Assembly: GCF_018390575.1 (NCBI RefSeq)
Contig: NZ_JAHBCJ010000007.1
Span: 45,833-109,832, forward strand
Direction of reading: 5' to 3'
DNA from: Bhargavaea massiliensis
Lineage (GTDB): Bacteria > Bacillota > Bacilli > Bacillales_A > Planococcaceae
DNA length: 64,000 nucleotides
The notes under the pieces are model-generated. The model had not been told where the DNA came from. It searched no databases and was given only the letters and a program-made list of their open reading frames with translations. Below, in pieces: positions 8,280 through 17,408 of this stretch (positions are counted from its first letter, which is position 1; the number at the start of each line of letters is the position of its first letter). Position numbers and translations under genes: made by a program.

Positions 8280-9350
8280 TTCGTTATTCTGGCGCTGCCG
8301 GTACAGCTCGTCCACAGGAACGAACAAACCGACAGTGCCTTCTTCTTCATGGTTGAGCGTCGCAAAGACGATGCCGACAACCAGGCCGTCCGAATCAAGG
8401 ACAGGGCTTCCGCTGTTCCCGCGGTAGACAGGCGCCTCCATCATGATGACCGGCTCATCCAGGCCGCTGACCTGCACCGGACCGATCACATTGCCTTTGT
8501 TCGCCACGCCCCGGAAGCTGAGCGGATTCCCGATAAAGGTGACCGGATCCCCTTCCTGCAGGCGGTAGGCGTCTGCCAGCTCAAGGGAAGGGAGCCCGGA
8601 TTCATCTTCTGCTTCCAGCACGGCCATATCGGATTCCGGATAAGATTCCGTCACATCCGCCATGAAGCGCCGGTCGTCTGAAAGGACGACTGATACCCGG
8701 TCGTAGCCTTCGATCACGTGATGGTTCGTCAGGATGGTCCCGTCTTCGGAAATGATAAAGCCCGTCCCGGAGCCGTCCGGCGTGACGACGGAGACGACGG
8801 ATTCCTTCTGTGCCTGCACGGTCTCCTGCTGGGAAAGCTGGGAGGACGTGCGCAGGAAGTCAACCGCGGACAGCGGGAACAGTTCCAGGACAAAGGCGAA
8901 AGTGCTGACGACCATCGTAAGCGCGATGATCCAGATCATCGCCTTCGTGCCGAAAGACGGTCCGCGGCGCGGGGCTTCCTCTGTCTGTTCCTTCAGCAAT
9001 GCCTCGCGCTGGGCTTCCAGGACGAGCCGCCGGATCTCTTCGTCTTCCGGATCTTCCGGTTTTTTCGGGTCTGCCAAAGGCAGTTGCTGGTCAGCAGGAT
9101 CATCATAATTATAATAACCATCTTCTCCGGGGTCCTCTTCCTCCTCGAGGACATCGCCTTCCGCGATGGCATCCCATACGACCCAGTCGTCGGGCTCCCA
9201 GATGTCTTCCTCGTATGGATCGCTTTTATCATCCAGTTCCTCATCAAAGGCCCTGTCCCGGGAATCGTCCTTTCCCGAGAGGCGGGCGTCTTTCTTTTCT
9301 TCCGGCTCCAGTTCACCGTGCCGGCCGTCCAATCGGTCCAATCCATCCAC
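8277..9350 (-). CDS. Membrane-anchored S1C (HtrA-like) serine protease without PDZ
   Basis: A 357-residue protein with three parts. Residues 1-130 are a very acidic, probably disordered cytoplasmic segment. Residues about 137-158 form one membrane helix. Residues about 180-350 are a trypsin-like protease domain outside the cell. The triad is readable: His211 in TNHHVI, Asp241 in PESDMAVL and Ser313 in GNSGSPV. HtrA proteins normally add a PDZ domain; here the protein ends after the protease. The start is uncertain: the GTG at 9350 has a poorly spaced GAGGG, and TTG codons at 9341 and 9332 are alternatives. A role in envelope quality control is inferred. Confidence 0.82.
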   Translation of the reverse strand: MDGLDRLDGRHGELEPEEKKDARLSGKDDSRDRAFDEELDDKSDPYEEDIWEPDDWVVWDAIAEGDVLEEEEDPGEDGYYNYDDPADQQLPLADPKKPEDPEDEEIRRLVLEAQREALLKEQTEEAPRRGPSFGTKAMIWIIALTMVVSTFAFVLELFPLSAVDFLRTSSQLSQQETVQAQKESVVSVVTPDGSGTGFIISEDGTILTNHHVIEGYDRVSVVLSDDRRFMADVTESYPESDMAVLEAEDESGLPSLELADAYRLQEGDPVTFIGNPLSFRGVANKGNVIGPVQVSGLDEPVIMMEAPVYRGNSGSPVLDSDGLVVGIVFATLNHEEEGTVGLFVPVDELYRQRQNNE

Positions 9351-9437
9351 ACCCTCAAATTTCTGTTGTCTTCATTATACAGGAGGGTGGGGGTGTTTGC
9401 TGAACGGAGAGAAGGGAGGGGCTGCCAACCTGTGATT

Positions 9438-9471
9438 AAAAAAAGACGGCTGCAGGAAGCAGCCGCCTGTC
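9438..9471 (-). terminator. Terminator of the small membrane protein gene
   Basis: CGGCTGC-TTCCT-GCAGCCG stem followed by seven U on the minus strand. Confidence 0.85.
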
Positions 9472-9478
9472 TGGGTGA

Positions 9479-9730
9479 TCAGGTTAAAATCCTAAGTTTT
9501 CTGAGGAGGCAAAACAGCGCTTTTAATAGGATAGCAAGCGCCAGAAGGACCACCAGAATCACCAAGATAATCAGCAGGATCACCCAGCCCCCTGTAATTG
9601 CCGCCAATCCCAGAAGGAAAGGCACAAGGAAGAACAGCCCGAGCAGTACGAGCCCTGCCAAGACGCCGGCCAGCAAGCACCAGACATCTTTACAACTGGA
9701 ACAGGAATTTGGATTTGGATAGGTTGCCAT
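9479..9730 (-). CDS. Small two-helix membrane protein, unknown function
   Basis: An 83-residue protein not recognised as a named family. The N-terminus MATYPNPNSCSSCKDVWC holds four cysteines in 11 residues. It is followed by two strongly hydrophobic segments (about residues 18-42 and 44-68) and a basic tail (LLRKLRIL). GGAGGTG lies 6 bases before the ATG at 9730, which decides this start over an upstream in-frame one at 9754. It has a strong terminator. The cysteine cluster next to the membrane could bind metal or form disulfides; this is speculative. Confidence 0.7.
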   Translation of the reverse strand: MATYPNPNSCSSCKDVWCLLAGVLAGLVLLGLFFLVPFLLGLAAITGGWVILLIILVILVVLLALAILLKALFCLLRKLRILT

Positions 9731-9861
9731 GATTTTCACCTCCTTATCAACCACAGTCTATTCCGGTTTTTTTCCGGCACCGGGGCGATTGAAGGGGAAG
9801 CAGCTCGTATTGGAGAAAGATTATGTGAGATTGGAGTCTGTTTAGGGAGAGGGGATGCGAG

Positions 9862-10374
9862 ATGGGGACGGGTAGAGAAACAGAGAGAATCATCCGCAAG
9901 TTCGGTGCGTATTCAGACTGGCTGGAAGGGGTCAAAGCTATTGAGCCGCAGCTCTTGAAACAGCCGATAATGGAAGGGACATGGTCAGCACACGAAATCA
10001 TTGCGCATATTCTAAAATGGGATGAGCATTTGTCAGAGCAGGTGATTCCGGCAGTGCTGAGGGGAGATGGGATGAAGTTTCCGGAATTCGGGCCATTCAA
10101 TGAAAGTGCCGCGGCTTACGCGCAGAAAGTAACGCCTGCAAATATAATTGCCGAGACACAGGATATTCGTAATCAGCTGGTTTCCCGTCTGATAGAATTG
10201 CCGGAGCAAGTGCTGGAAAGACCAGCAGCATCCAATGGGGAACCCCATTGTCCTCATACAGGCCGGCCATACTCGCTCATTACCATCATCGGGGACTTTA
10301 TCGATCACGACCACCATCATCGGAAACAGATAGATGACTTTCTCGGAGACACACAAAAACACCCCGTCAGCTGA
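9862..10374 (+). CDS. DinB-family (DinB_2-like) protein
   Basis: A 170-residue four-helix-bundle protein of the DinB/YfiT superfamily. The usual metal-binding histidines are visible in GTWSAHEIIAHILKWDEH near residue 45 and in FIDHDHHHRKQI near residue 150. Members are metal-dependent and include bacillithiol and other thiol S-transferases; many remain uncharacterised and the substrate here is unknown. GAGGGG lies 7 bases before the ATG. The gene is single and convergent with katE. Confidence 0.78.
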   Translation: MGTGRETERIIRKFGAYSDWLEGVKAIEPQLLKQPIMEGTWSAHEIIAHILKWDEHLSEQVIPAVLRGDGMKFPEFGPFNESAAAYAQKVTPANIIAETQDIRNQLVSRLIELPEQVLERPAASNGEPHCPHTGRPYSLITIIGDFIDHDHHHRKQIDDFLGDTQKHPVS

Positions 10375-10392
10375 ATTCAGAGGGCGGGGTGT
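10355..10392 (-). terminator. Terminator of katE
   Basis: ACACCCCG / CGGGGTGT stem followed on the minus strand by five U. The same stem ends the DinB gene on the plus strand but without a U-run. Confidence 0.7.
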
Positions 10393-10410
10393 CCATCATC
10401 ATTTAGGTAT

Positions 10411-12474
10411 TCACACGATCACTCTTTCCCAAAACCGGTGGGCAGCGATCGCTTCCACGAATTCTTCGGTAAATTCCGCGATATCTGTTCCGGCAATGAC
10501 GCCGGGCTTGCCATCGAGATGGTTGACTGTCAGCCAACTGATTCCTTCGCCGGTGGCGCCAATCGGCTTATAGTGTGAAAAGGCCTCGTCGATAAAATAG
10601 GCGGCATCTTTGTTGAACTTTTTATTCTGGCGGCTCCCCCTGATCATGTAGACCGCATCGAATAACACCGATTTCGCAGTCAGGAAGGTGTGCTGCGCTT
10701 TTACCGTTACGCCGTTCGTGCCCTGTACAGTCCCGATCGTTTCACTGATGATCTCGGGCATAATGCCTTCGGAGCTCAGCCTTTTCAGCACATACTTCAC
10801 TTCTGGACCGTTGAATCCGGCGGTCAGGATAACGGCGACTTTACGGGTCTCAGCGGTTTTCGGCGTGTTTTCCTGGCTGAGGGCAGGGGAAGATTTGGTG
10901 ACACCCGAACCGCCCCCTTCAGGTGGCGCCGCTCCGATGTTAACTGCAAACGCGGTTGCCAATTCCACGCTCACATTTGCAAACATATCGACCACCTGCT
11001 GTTTGACCGACTGGCTTTTGACTTTTCCGAGCTCGAAGCTGAACGCTTCGATGATATGCGCTTTTTCATGATTGGTCATGCTGTTCCAGAAAAGCGTCGC
11101 CTGTGAAAAGTGATCTCCGAAACTTTCGCTGCGTGCCCGGATTTTACGGCCTTCCACTTTTTCCTGATAGGTGGCATAACCGCCTTGCTCCGGGGGAACA
11201 GGCGATGGGGTGTTGCCGGCCAGGGAATTCCGGTGATAACTCACTTTCCCGAGATTGATTGTCTGGCGGTGATAGCCTTCCCGCTGATTGTTATGAAACG
11301 GCACAACCGGCCGGTTGATCGGAATCTCATGGAAGTTCGGTCCGCCAAGGCGGATTAACTGAGTGTCCGTGTACGAAAACAGACGCCCCTGCAATAGCGG
11401 GTCATTGGTGAAATCGATTCCTGGCACGACATTGCCCACATGAAACGCCACCTGCTCTGTTTCGGCAAAGAAATTGTCCACATTCCGATTCAGGGTCATT
11501 TTACCGATGATGGTCACCGGAATGTCTTCTTCCGGCCAGATCTTGGTCGGATCCAGGATGTCGAACCCGAGGCTGAATTCATCTTCTTCGGCAAGAATCT
11601 GGACACCAAGTTCATATTCCGGATAGAACCCTTGTTCAATCGCATTCCATAGATCGTTGCGGTGGTAGTCGGGATCGATGCCCATCAATTTATGGGCTTC
11701 ATCCCAAACGAGAGAATGGGTACCCAGTGCAGGCTTCCAATGGAATTTCACAAAATGGGCTTTTCCCTTATCATTGACAAAGCGGAACGCATGGACCCCG
11801 AAACCTTCCATCATCCGGAAGCTTCTGGGAATGGCCCGGTCCGACATGATCCACATGATCATATGGGCGGATTCCTGGTTATTGGCGACAAAGTCCCAAA
11901 ATGTATCATGCGCTGTGGACGCTTGCGGGATATCGTTGTCCGGTTCGGGTTTGAAGGAATGCACAACATCGGGGAATTTAATGGCATCCTGGATGAAGAA
12001 AACAGGGATGTTATTGGCAACCAGGTCGTAGTTGCCTTCCTCCGTATAAAATTTCGTTGCAAACCCTCTGGCATCGCGGGCAGTGTCCGCAGAGCCGCGG
12101 GAGCCGTTTACCGTAGAAAACCGGACGAATACAGGGGTCTTCTTGGAAGTGTCCTGCAGGAATTTCGCGCTTGTATACTTTTTCATGTTGTTGTAGAGCT
12201 GAAACTCTCCATGCGCCGCAAAGCCTCGAGCATGGACCACCCGCTCCGGAATCCGTTCGTGGTCAAAGTGCGTCAGCTTTTCACGGAAATGGAAGTCTTC
12301 CATGAGCGTCGGTCCCCGGGCACCCGCTTTCAGGGAAAATTCATCTTCTGACATTTTTAATCCCTGGTTGGTCGTCAGTGCCTTGCCTTTGTCATCCGTT
12401 CGGAATAACTCCAATTGCTTGTCTTTGCTGTTTTGCTCTTGGCTGCGATTGCGCTCATCTTGACGATCATCCAT
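10411..12474 (-). CDS. katE: Large-subunit catalase HPII (KatE)
   Basis: A 687-residue clade-2 haem catalase, close in length to B. subtilis KatE/KatX-type enzymes. It decomposes hydrogen peroxide. The distal His lies in VVHARGFAAHGEFQ, the distal Asn in DLVANNIPVFF, and the proximal haem Tyr in RLFSYTDTQLIRLG. The last ~150 residues form the flavodoxin/DJ-1-like domain of large catalases (TRKVAVILTAGFNGPEV). GAGGGGGG precedes the ATG. Bacillus homologs belong to the general stress regulon, but no convincing sigma-B promoter was seen here. Confidence 0.93.
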   Translation of the reverse strand: MDDRQDERNRSQEQNSKDKQLELFRTDDKGKALTTNQGLKMSEDEFSLKAGARGPTLMEDFHFREKLTHFDHERIPERVVHARGFAAHGEFQLYNNMKKYTSAKFLQDTSKKTPVFVRFSTVNGSRGSADTARDARGFATKFYTEEGNYDLVANNIPVFFIQDAIKFPDVVHSFKPEPDNDIPQASTAHDTFWDFVANNQESAHMIMWIMSDRAIPRSFRMMEGFGVHAFRFVNDKGKAHFVKFHWKPALGTHSLVWDEAHKLMGIDPDYHRNDLWNAIEQGFYPEYELGVQILAEEDEFSLGFDILDPTKIWPEEDIPVTIIGKMTLNRNVDNFFAETEQVAFHVGNVVPGIDFTNDPLLQGRLFSYTDTQLIRLGGPNFHEIPINRPVVPFHNNQREGYHRQTINLGKVSYHRNSLAGNTPSPVPPEQGGYATYQEKVEGRKIRARSESFGDHFSQATLFWNSMTNHEKAHIIEAFSFELGKVKSQSVKQQVVDMFANVSVELATAFAVNIGAAPPEGGGSGVTKSSPALSQENTPKTAETRKVAVILTAGFNGPEVKYVLKRLSSEGIMPEIISETIGTVQGTNGVTVKAQHTFLTAKSVLFDAVYMIRGSRQNKKFNKDAAYFIDEAFSHYKPIGATGEGISWLTVNHLDGKPGVIAGTDIAEFTEEFVEAIAAHRFWERVIV

Positions 12475-12574
12475 AAGAATCCCCCCTCATCGTTAAAAGA
12501 TATGTATGACATGCCGAAATTATTGAAACGTTTTACGGCGACTTCCCGTTCCCCACATTCAAGGAAGTCGGGTC

Positions 12575-12658
12575 GAATCGTCATTCTCGGAGAGGGAATC
12601 ATCATTCTCAGGAGCCGAATCGTCATTCTCGGAGACCGAATCATCATTCTCAGGTGCG
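12575..12658. repeat. Intergenic 21-base repeat array B
   Basis: Four head-to-tail units starting at 12575, 12596, 12617 and 12638, exactly 21 bases apart. The core is GAATCGTCATTCTC (CGTC and CATC alternate) and the last ~7 bases vary. The core on the opposite strand, GAGAATGACGATTC, is related to arrays C and D. It lies upstream of katE and just past the terminator of the ABC operon. Confidence 0.85.
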
Positions 12659-12676
12659 CGTTCATGTGCAGATTAC

Positions 12677-12711
12677 AAAAACACCCTCTCCGCCGTTTTA
12701 GGGAGAGGGTG
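12677..12711 (-). terminator. Terminator of the sulfur-compound ABC operon
   Basis: CACCCTCTCC / GGAGAGGGTG stem followed by five U on the minus strand, directly after the ATPase gene. Confidence 0.85.
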
Positions 12712-12722
12712 CAGTAATGGGA

Positions 12723-13478
12723 TCAGATCGAGTAGTTGTATTCCTCCGGCAGGACCCTGCGGAGGAACTGTTTGGTCCGTTCCTCTTTTGGCCGTCCGAA
12801 GATTTCATCGGGAGTGCCGGATTCCACGACGACTCCGCCGTCCATAAAAATCACTTTGTTCGCTACATCCCGCGCAAACTGCATCTCATGGGTGACGACG
12901 AGCATCGTCGTGCCTTCGGCGGCGATCTGGCGCATGACGCCGAGTACTTCGCCGACCAGTTCCGGGTCGAGCGCGGAAGTCGGTTCGTCGAACAGGATGA
13001 TTTCCGGATTCAGCGCCACTGCGCGGGCAATGCCGACGCGCTGCTGCTGGCCGCCGGAAAGCTGGGAAGGGTAGGCGTCATATTTGTCGGATAGCCCGAC
13101 TTTATTCAGTGCCTGCCTGGCTGTTTCCTGGGCTTTCTTTTTTGGGATTCTGCGTCCGGTGATGAGGCCTTCCGCCACGTTTTCGATCGCTGTTTTATTG
13201 TTGAACAGATTATAGTTCTGGAAGACGAACGCCGTTTTCTGCCGGACCGAATGGACTTCTTTTTTTGAGGCTGAGCGGAGGTCTACCTGCATGCCGCCGA
13301 TCCTGGCTGTGCCTGCATCCGCCCGCTCCAGGAAGTTGATGCACCGCAGCAATGTCGTCTTCCCGGATCCGCTGGGCCCCAAAATGACGACGACATCACC
13401 TTTACCGACCTCGAGATCCACCCCCTTCAGGATCTCCAGGGGCCCGAATGATTTATGGATACCGGTAATTTCAAGCAT
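12723..13478 (-). CDS. Polar amino acid ABC transporter ATPase, cystine type (TcyN-like)
   Basis: A 251-residue ATP-binding subunit. Walker [10 protein letters not shown], signature LSGGQQQR, Walker [13 protein letters not shown] and switch His (VVTHEM) are all present. Its size and the GlnQ-like N-terminus ([20 protein letters not shown]) place it with polar amino acid importers. The two-permease arrangement and the upstream SAM-I riboswitch point to L-cystine or related sulfur compounds, as for B. subtilis TcyJKLMN. It is the last gene of the operon, 17 bases after the second permease gene. Confidence 0.87.
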   Translation of the reverse strand: MLEITGIHKSFGPLEILKGVDLEVGKGDVVVILGPSGSGKTTLLRCINFLERADAGTARIGGMQVDLRSASKKEVHSVRQKTAFVFQNYNLFNNKTAIENVAEGLITGRRIPKKKAQETARQALNKVGLSDKYDAYPSQLSGGQQQRVGIARAVALNPEIILFDEPTSALDPELVGEVLGVMRQIAAEGTTMLVVTHEMQFARDVANKVIFMDGGVVVESGTPDEIFGRPKEERTKQFLRRVLPEEYNYSI

Positions 13479-13495
13479 GAGCGAAACTCCTTTCG

Positions 13496-14209
13496 TCAGG
13501 CATGCTGCACTTTATAGCGGGAAGCCCGCCGTTCATACCACTTAAATGCGAATTCAACGATGCTGCACAAAATCAGATAGACCAGGAAAATATCGATGTA
13601 TGCCTCAATATAGTTATAACCGGCGTTTGCCGCGACTTTGGCTTTTAATGTAATCTCCTGCAGGCTCATCGCATACCCGAGGGAAGTCGCCTTGATCAGG
13701 TTGACAGTCGCTGTGGCGAGGTTCGGCAGCGCCGAAACGAGCGCCTGAGGGATGATGATCCGGCGGAATGCCTGGAACGAAGTCAGTCCTACAGACTGGG
13801 CGGCTTCCAGCTGTCCCCGGTCGACCGTACCGAGCGAGGAGCGGAACACTTCCGATAAAACCGCCGTCGTGCTGAAGGAGAAGACGATAAACGCGTACCA
13901 GATCGGGTGGATGTCATAGACATTCGCCTGAATGTCATACCTCTCAAAAAGGGCCGTCAGGAGCAGCGGCACGCTCGCATACGTGATGAAAATCTGGACG
14001 ATGATCGGCGTGCCCCTGACAAAGGACACATAGACCTTGGTGATCTGTCGGATGACGGGGATCTCATTAACCCGCGAAAGGGCGAGAAGAAAGCCCGCCG
14101 GTATGGCGGTGAGGAGCGCCACGGCCGTCACGAAAAGTGTGACGGGCACACCGGACAAAGCGACAAAGAACGTGTCAATCATGAATGGGATATTAAGTCC
14201 TTGCTGCAC
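13496..14209 (-). CDS. Amino acid ABC transporter permease (TcyM-like)
   Basis: A 237-residue HisMQ-type membrane subunit with about five helices. The cytoplasmic coupling loop is the conserved segment [22 protein letters not shown]. It pairs with the next permease to form the heterodimeric channel of the sulfur-compound importer. The operon order is substrate-binding protein, permease, permease, ATPase. Confidence 0.85.
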   Translation of the reverse strand: MQQGLNIPFMIDTFFVALSGVPVTLFVTAVALLTAIPAGFLLALSRVNEIPVIRQITKVYVSFVRGTPIIVQIFITYASVPLLLTALFERYDIQANVYDIHPIWYAFIVFSFSTTAVLSEVFRSSLGTVDRGQLEAAQSVGLTSFQAFRRIIIPQALVSALPNLATATVNLIKATSLGYAMSLQEITLKAKVAANAGYNYIEAYIDIFLVYLILCSIVEFAFKWYERRASRYKVQHA

Positions 14210-14221
14210 GGGTGCTCCTCC

Positions 14222-14932
14222 TTACGTAGTCTTGATGGAACGTTTGCCTTTGCTGAACAATCGCTCAAGCAGGCCGAAAAATTGCTCGATGAAGATGGAC
14301 AGCCCCCAGTAGATGAGAGCAAGGGCGATAAAAACCTCAAGTGCATGGGCATTGTAGTTGGATGCGATGATCAGGTTGGCCTTGCCGACAATATCGATCA
14401 GGCCGATCGTATAAGCGAGCGCACCTTCCTGCAGGAGGGCGAGCAGGCCGTTCGCGAAATTCGGCAGGGCGACGACAAAGGCTTGCGGAAACATGATCCG
14501 CCGGTAGGCCTGCATCGGTGTGAGGCCTACGCTGACTGCCGCCTCGAACTGTCCCCTCCCGACAGAGAGGTAAGCCGAGCGGATCACTTCCGACATGATT
14601 GCCGCAAACTGTAATGTGAACGTGATTACGACGAATACGGCAGTGTGCAGATCTTGCAGATACAGTCCGAACTGTCCGGCAAGAAACGGTACGCCGTAAT
14701 AGACAAGAAACAGGAGGACAATCGATGGCGTACAGCGCATGATTGTCGTGTATCCTTCCGCGAAGGCTTTTGCCGGCCGGTTCCTTCCGAGCTTCATCGA
14801 TGCAAGCAGCAGTCCCAGAAGCGTGCCGAACAAAACCGAGAGACCGGCGACCAGAAAGGTCACTTTGAGAAAGGGCAGGAGCGCGGGAATCGAGCTCCAG
14901 ATATAAGAGGCATCAAAATACTTTTCCATCAT
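14222..14932 (-). CDS. Amino acid ABC transporter permease (TcyL-like)
   Basis: A 236-residue paralog of the adjacent permease. The coupling loop reads EAAVSVGLTPMQAYRRIMFPQA. The hydrophobic pattern (about five helices) and the RCTPSIVLLFLVYYGVP segment match HisMQ-type importers. It lies 12 bases before the second permease gene and about 30 bases after the binding-protein gene, so it is clearly cotranscribed. Confidence 0.85.
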   Translation of the reverse strand: MMEKYFDASYIWSSIPALLPFLKVTFLVAGLSVLFGTLLGLLLASMKLGRNRPAKAFAEGYTTIMRCTPSIVLLFLVYYGVPFLAGQFGLYLQDLHTAVFVVITFTLQFAAIMSEVIRSAYLSVGRGQFEAAVSVGLTPMQAYRRIMFPQAFVVALPNFANGLLALLQEGALAYTIGLIDIVGKANLIIASNYNAHALEVFIALALIYWGLSIFIEQFFGLLERLFSKGKRSIKTT

Positions 14933-14963
14933 CCCACTCCATATTCAAAGGTTGCGTGACCGC

Positions 14964-15815
14964 TCAGCGCTCGACCTCTTCAAGCACTTCGAACAGGTTG
15001 CGGCCGTAAAACTTCTCACTGAGTTCCTCGCGTTTTTTCTCGTCCGCAAGCTTTTTGATGGCTTCATCATAGGCAGCCGCCAGTTCCTGCTCATTTTTAT
15101 TAAAGAGCGGCCATGTCTTGATGACTGCGAATTCGTTGTAAACGACTTCGTCTTTCAGATGGTGATAAGGGCCGTCTTCTGCAGTGACCTGCTTTTCAAA
15201 CGGTCCTTCGATCATGACGCCTCCGTCTACACGGCCTTCATTGACCCACTGGACCACGTCGACCGTGAAGGAATCGCCCGCTTCAAGTTTTACAGGATTA
15301 TCCGGGTTTGCTGTGTTGTATTCTTCGATGACCGTGTACTGGGCGTTGTTCGCTGCAATCGGAGCAAGCGAGTAGCCGGCTGACGCAAAGTCTTCCAAGG
15401 ACTTGATGTTCTCGTCTTCTTTCCGGAGGACGAGTCCTGCGCTGCTCAGGCCGAGAAACTCTTCCGGATAAGTAAACTTCTTCGTTCGTTCTTCCGTCCA
15501 GAAGGCATTTTTCACGCCGGCCTGGAACTTGCCCTGCTCAACGCCGATCAGAAGATCATCGCTTGTTGTGCCGACAAATTCAAATTCATATTCCGGCAGC
15601 AGCTCATCGACCAGTTTCATCACTTCCACGTCATAGCCGGTCGCCTCACCGTTTTCGTCCAGCCAGGACATCGGCTTTGACTGCTGGTCATAAGCGATCT
15701 TCACTTTGCGGACATCCTGATCACCTTCGGTTGCTTCTCCTGACCCGCACGCCGCCAGCATCACTGCCGCGGCCGTTCCCAACAATGCCATTTTCAATCC
15801 TTTTCCGATCGTCAT
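14964..15815 (-). CDS. Amino acid ABC transporter substrate-binding lipoprotein (cystine type)
   Basis: A solute-binding protein of family 3 (SBP_bac_3). A lipoprotein signal peptide ends at the lipobox LAAC. The mature protein starts CGSGEATEGD and carries family motifs such as SWLDENGEATGYDVEVMKLV. The start at 15815 is chosen because the GGGGG ribosome binding site is well spaced for it; an in-frame ATG at 15821 is too close, and a longer frame to 15935 would bury the signal peptide. It should capture cystine or another sulfur amino acid outside the membrane. Confidence 0.85.
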   Translation of the reverse strand: MTIGKGLKMALLGTAAAVMLAACGSGEATEGDQDVRKVKIAYDQQSKPMSWLDENGEATGYDVEVMKLVDELLPEYEFEFVGTTSDDLLIGVEQGKFQAGVKNAFWTEERTKKFTYPEEFLGLSSAGLVLRKEDENIKSLEDFASAGYSLAPIAANNAQYTVIEEYNTANPDNPVKLEAGDSFTVDVVQWVNEGRVDGGVMIEGPFEKQVTAEDGPYHHLKDEVVYNEFAVIKTWPLFNKNEQELAAAYDEAIKKLADEKKREELSEKFYGRNLFEVLEEVER

Positions 15816-15882
15816 TTTCATTTCCCCCTTGGTTTTGTTTTGCCGCTCCGTGAGCGGAAGTTGTTCAGCATGTGCCGGTCGT

Positions 15883-17058
15883 TTATTTGCCGACAGAAGG
15901 TTCGTTAATCCCGTGGCCGAGTGCTTCTTCCGCAAGCGACCGGATGGTCATGTCATCGGCGGGCGGATTGTGAAGACCTGCCCGGACGTTCCGATAATAA
16001 CGCTGGAGCGGATTGGTCCGCTGCAGGCTTTTCGCGCCGACAACGCGCATCGCTTTGTCGACAATTGAGATGGCGGCATTCGTGACAGCCGTTTTGGCAA
16101 CCGGTACTTCATTTCCGAGATGCGGCCGGCGTGCAGGATCGTCATGCGCATCCGCCACGCTGTACAGCACATGGCGGGCCTGCGAGAGTTCCAGGTCGAT
16201 TTCTCCGATCAGCTGGCGCACGTTCGGCAGCTGGCTGATCGGCCCCTTCACGCTGTTTGGCGCATGGCTTCCGGCAAATTCCACCGCGTAATCCCTGGCT
16301 GCCTGCGCAATCCCGAGATAGGTGGCAGGAAGGTGGAGCAGCCAGCCATCAAACTTCGGTCCGCCGGCATTCTTCACCGGAAGTTCGACCAGCGCTCCTT
16401 CGTCGACCCGAACGCCGTCCAGAACGAGGTCATGGCTTCCGGTACCGCGCATGGAGACGACATCCCACGTTTCATCAATAGAAAGTCCATCAAGGTCTTT
16501 ATGCAGGAGGAAGAACCCGATGCGTTCTTTTTCCTCGATCCATGCCGATGTAAGAAAATAAGTCAGGGCAGGGGAACCGGTCGAGAACGATTTCCGCCCG
16601 CTGACGATGTAGGAATCGCCGTCCCGGACCGCGACGGTTCCCGGACGGCCGCCGCGTGACGGGCTTCCCGTGGCCGCTTCGCTCACGGCCCGGTTGACGA
16701 GCGCGCCTCCGAGCAGCTCGCCCGCGAAAAATTGGAGCATTTCTTCCGGCCAGCTGCGCTGTTCGAAAATGCCGCCGGGAACACCGAGGTTCCAGCCGAT
16801 TGAGAGCGCGACATTTTCATCGTACTTGGCAAGGGTCTCCTGAAACAGGACCATGTCATGGACACCCGCGCCGGCTCCGCCGAACTCCTCCGGTACGGCA
16901 AGCGCCGTATAGCCGGAATCGGCCAATGCCCGGATCTGCTCTGCCGGATAAGTCCCTGCCTCATCCCGTTCCTGTGCGTCTTCAGCGAACACCATGCCAA
17001 GTGCATTTAACTTGGCCACCCATTCTCTCTGCAGTTCCGTCCTGATGAATAGTTCCAT
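15883..17058 (-). CDS. Acyl-CoA dehydrogenase-fold flavoprotein, probable sulfur-scavenging monooxygenase
   Basis: A 391-residue protein of the acyl-CoA dehydrogenase superfamily. The FAD-binding strand motifs (GRKSFSTGSPALTYFLTSAW, SMRGTGSHDLVLDGV) and the C-terminal helical domain are visible. The usual dehydrogenase catalytic Glu context is not evident. The SAM-I riboswitch and operon with a cystine-type ABC importer point to the group-D monooxygenases (SfnB/DszC-like) that release sulfur from organosulfur compounds; this is inference from context. AGGAGG lies 8 bases before the ATG at 17058, which decides this start. First gene of the operon. Confidence 0.78.
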   Translation of the reverse strand: MELFIRTELQREWVAKLNALGMVFAEDAQERDEAGTYPAEQIRALADSGYTALAVPEEFGGAGAGVHDMVLFQETLAKYDENVALSIGWNLGVPGGIFEQRSWPEEMLQFFAGELLGGALVNRAVSEAATGSPSRGGRPGTVAVRDGDSYIVSGRKSFSTGSPALTYFLTSAWIEEKERIGFFLLHKDLDGLSIDETWDVVSMRGTGSHDLVLDGVRVDEGALVELPVKNAGGPKFDGWLLHLPATYLGIAQAARDYAVEFAGSHAPNSVKGPISQLPNVRQLIGEIDLELSQARHVLYSVADAHDDPARRPHLGNEVPVAKTAVTNAAISIVDKAMRVVGAKSLQRTNPLQRYYRNVRAGLHNPPADDMTIRSLAEEALGHGINEPSVGK

Positions 17059-17164
17059 CTTTTTGCCCTCCTGCTGATCACCGAATTCCAAACTATTTAT
17101 AATATAGTGGTTTAGTCGGTTTTTTGTGTAAAAAAGTTTTCTCCGCCGAGACGGAGAAAATTAT

Positions 17165-17200
17165 GGAAAACGAAAGCCCTTCATCCCGCAGGAAGAAGGG
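17165..17200 (-). terminator. Riboswitch terminator of the flavoprotein/ABC operon
   Basis: CCCTTC / GAAGGG hairpin followed by a U-rich stretch on the minus strand, between the SAM-I aptamer and the first gene. It is the expected expression platform: SAM binding should favour termination. Confidence 0.7.
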
Positions 17201-17225
17201 ACCGGTTTAGAAAAAGACGGAATCC

Positions 17226-17327
17226 CTCATCTTTCCGGCCGTGCCGGTCTGGAGTTAGCACCTTTCTGCCTTTGGCAGTGGTTGCTGAAGCATCACCGGG
17301 CCAGTCCCTCCGCTTCTCTCGATAAGG
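17226..17327 (-). promoter_or_regulatory. SAM-I (S-box) riboswitch 1
   Basis: The minus-strand leader contains the S-box landmarks in order: CTTATCGAGAG, GGAGGGACTGGCCC, CAGCAACC and AAGGTGCTAA, closed by a P1 3' strand GATGAG that pairs with CTTATC. It controls the flavoprotein and cystine-type ABC genes. Confidence 0.92.
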
Positions 17328-17348
17328 CAAATATTGTTGTCCGAAAAC

Positions 17349-17377
17349 ACTTTATATAAAATTACCTATAAAGTCAA
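17349..17377 (-). promoter_or_regulatory. Promoter of SAM-I leader 1
   Basis: Minus strand -35 TTGACT (17372-17377) and -10 TAAAGT (17349-17354), 17-base spacer, about 20 bases before the S-box. Confidence 0.75.
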
Positions 17378-17408
17378 TAGGTATTGTAAAGTAAACGCTT
17401 TGGCTCAG

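Noticed and set aside
12475..12574. Sigma-B promoter for katE
   Set aside because: A GTTT-like -35 is present but no GGGTAT-like -10 at 12-15 bases, so it was not called.
15816..15935. Longer N-terminus of the cystine-type binding protein
   Set aside because: It would place 38-40 polar residues before a clear lipoprotein signal peptide and has no ribosome binding site; the start at 15815 has GGGGG at good distance.
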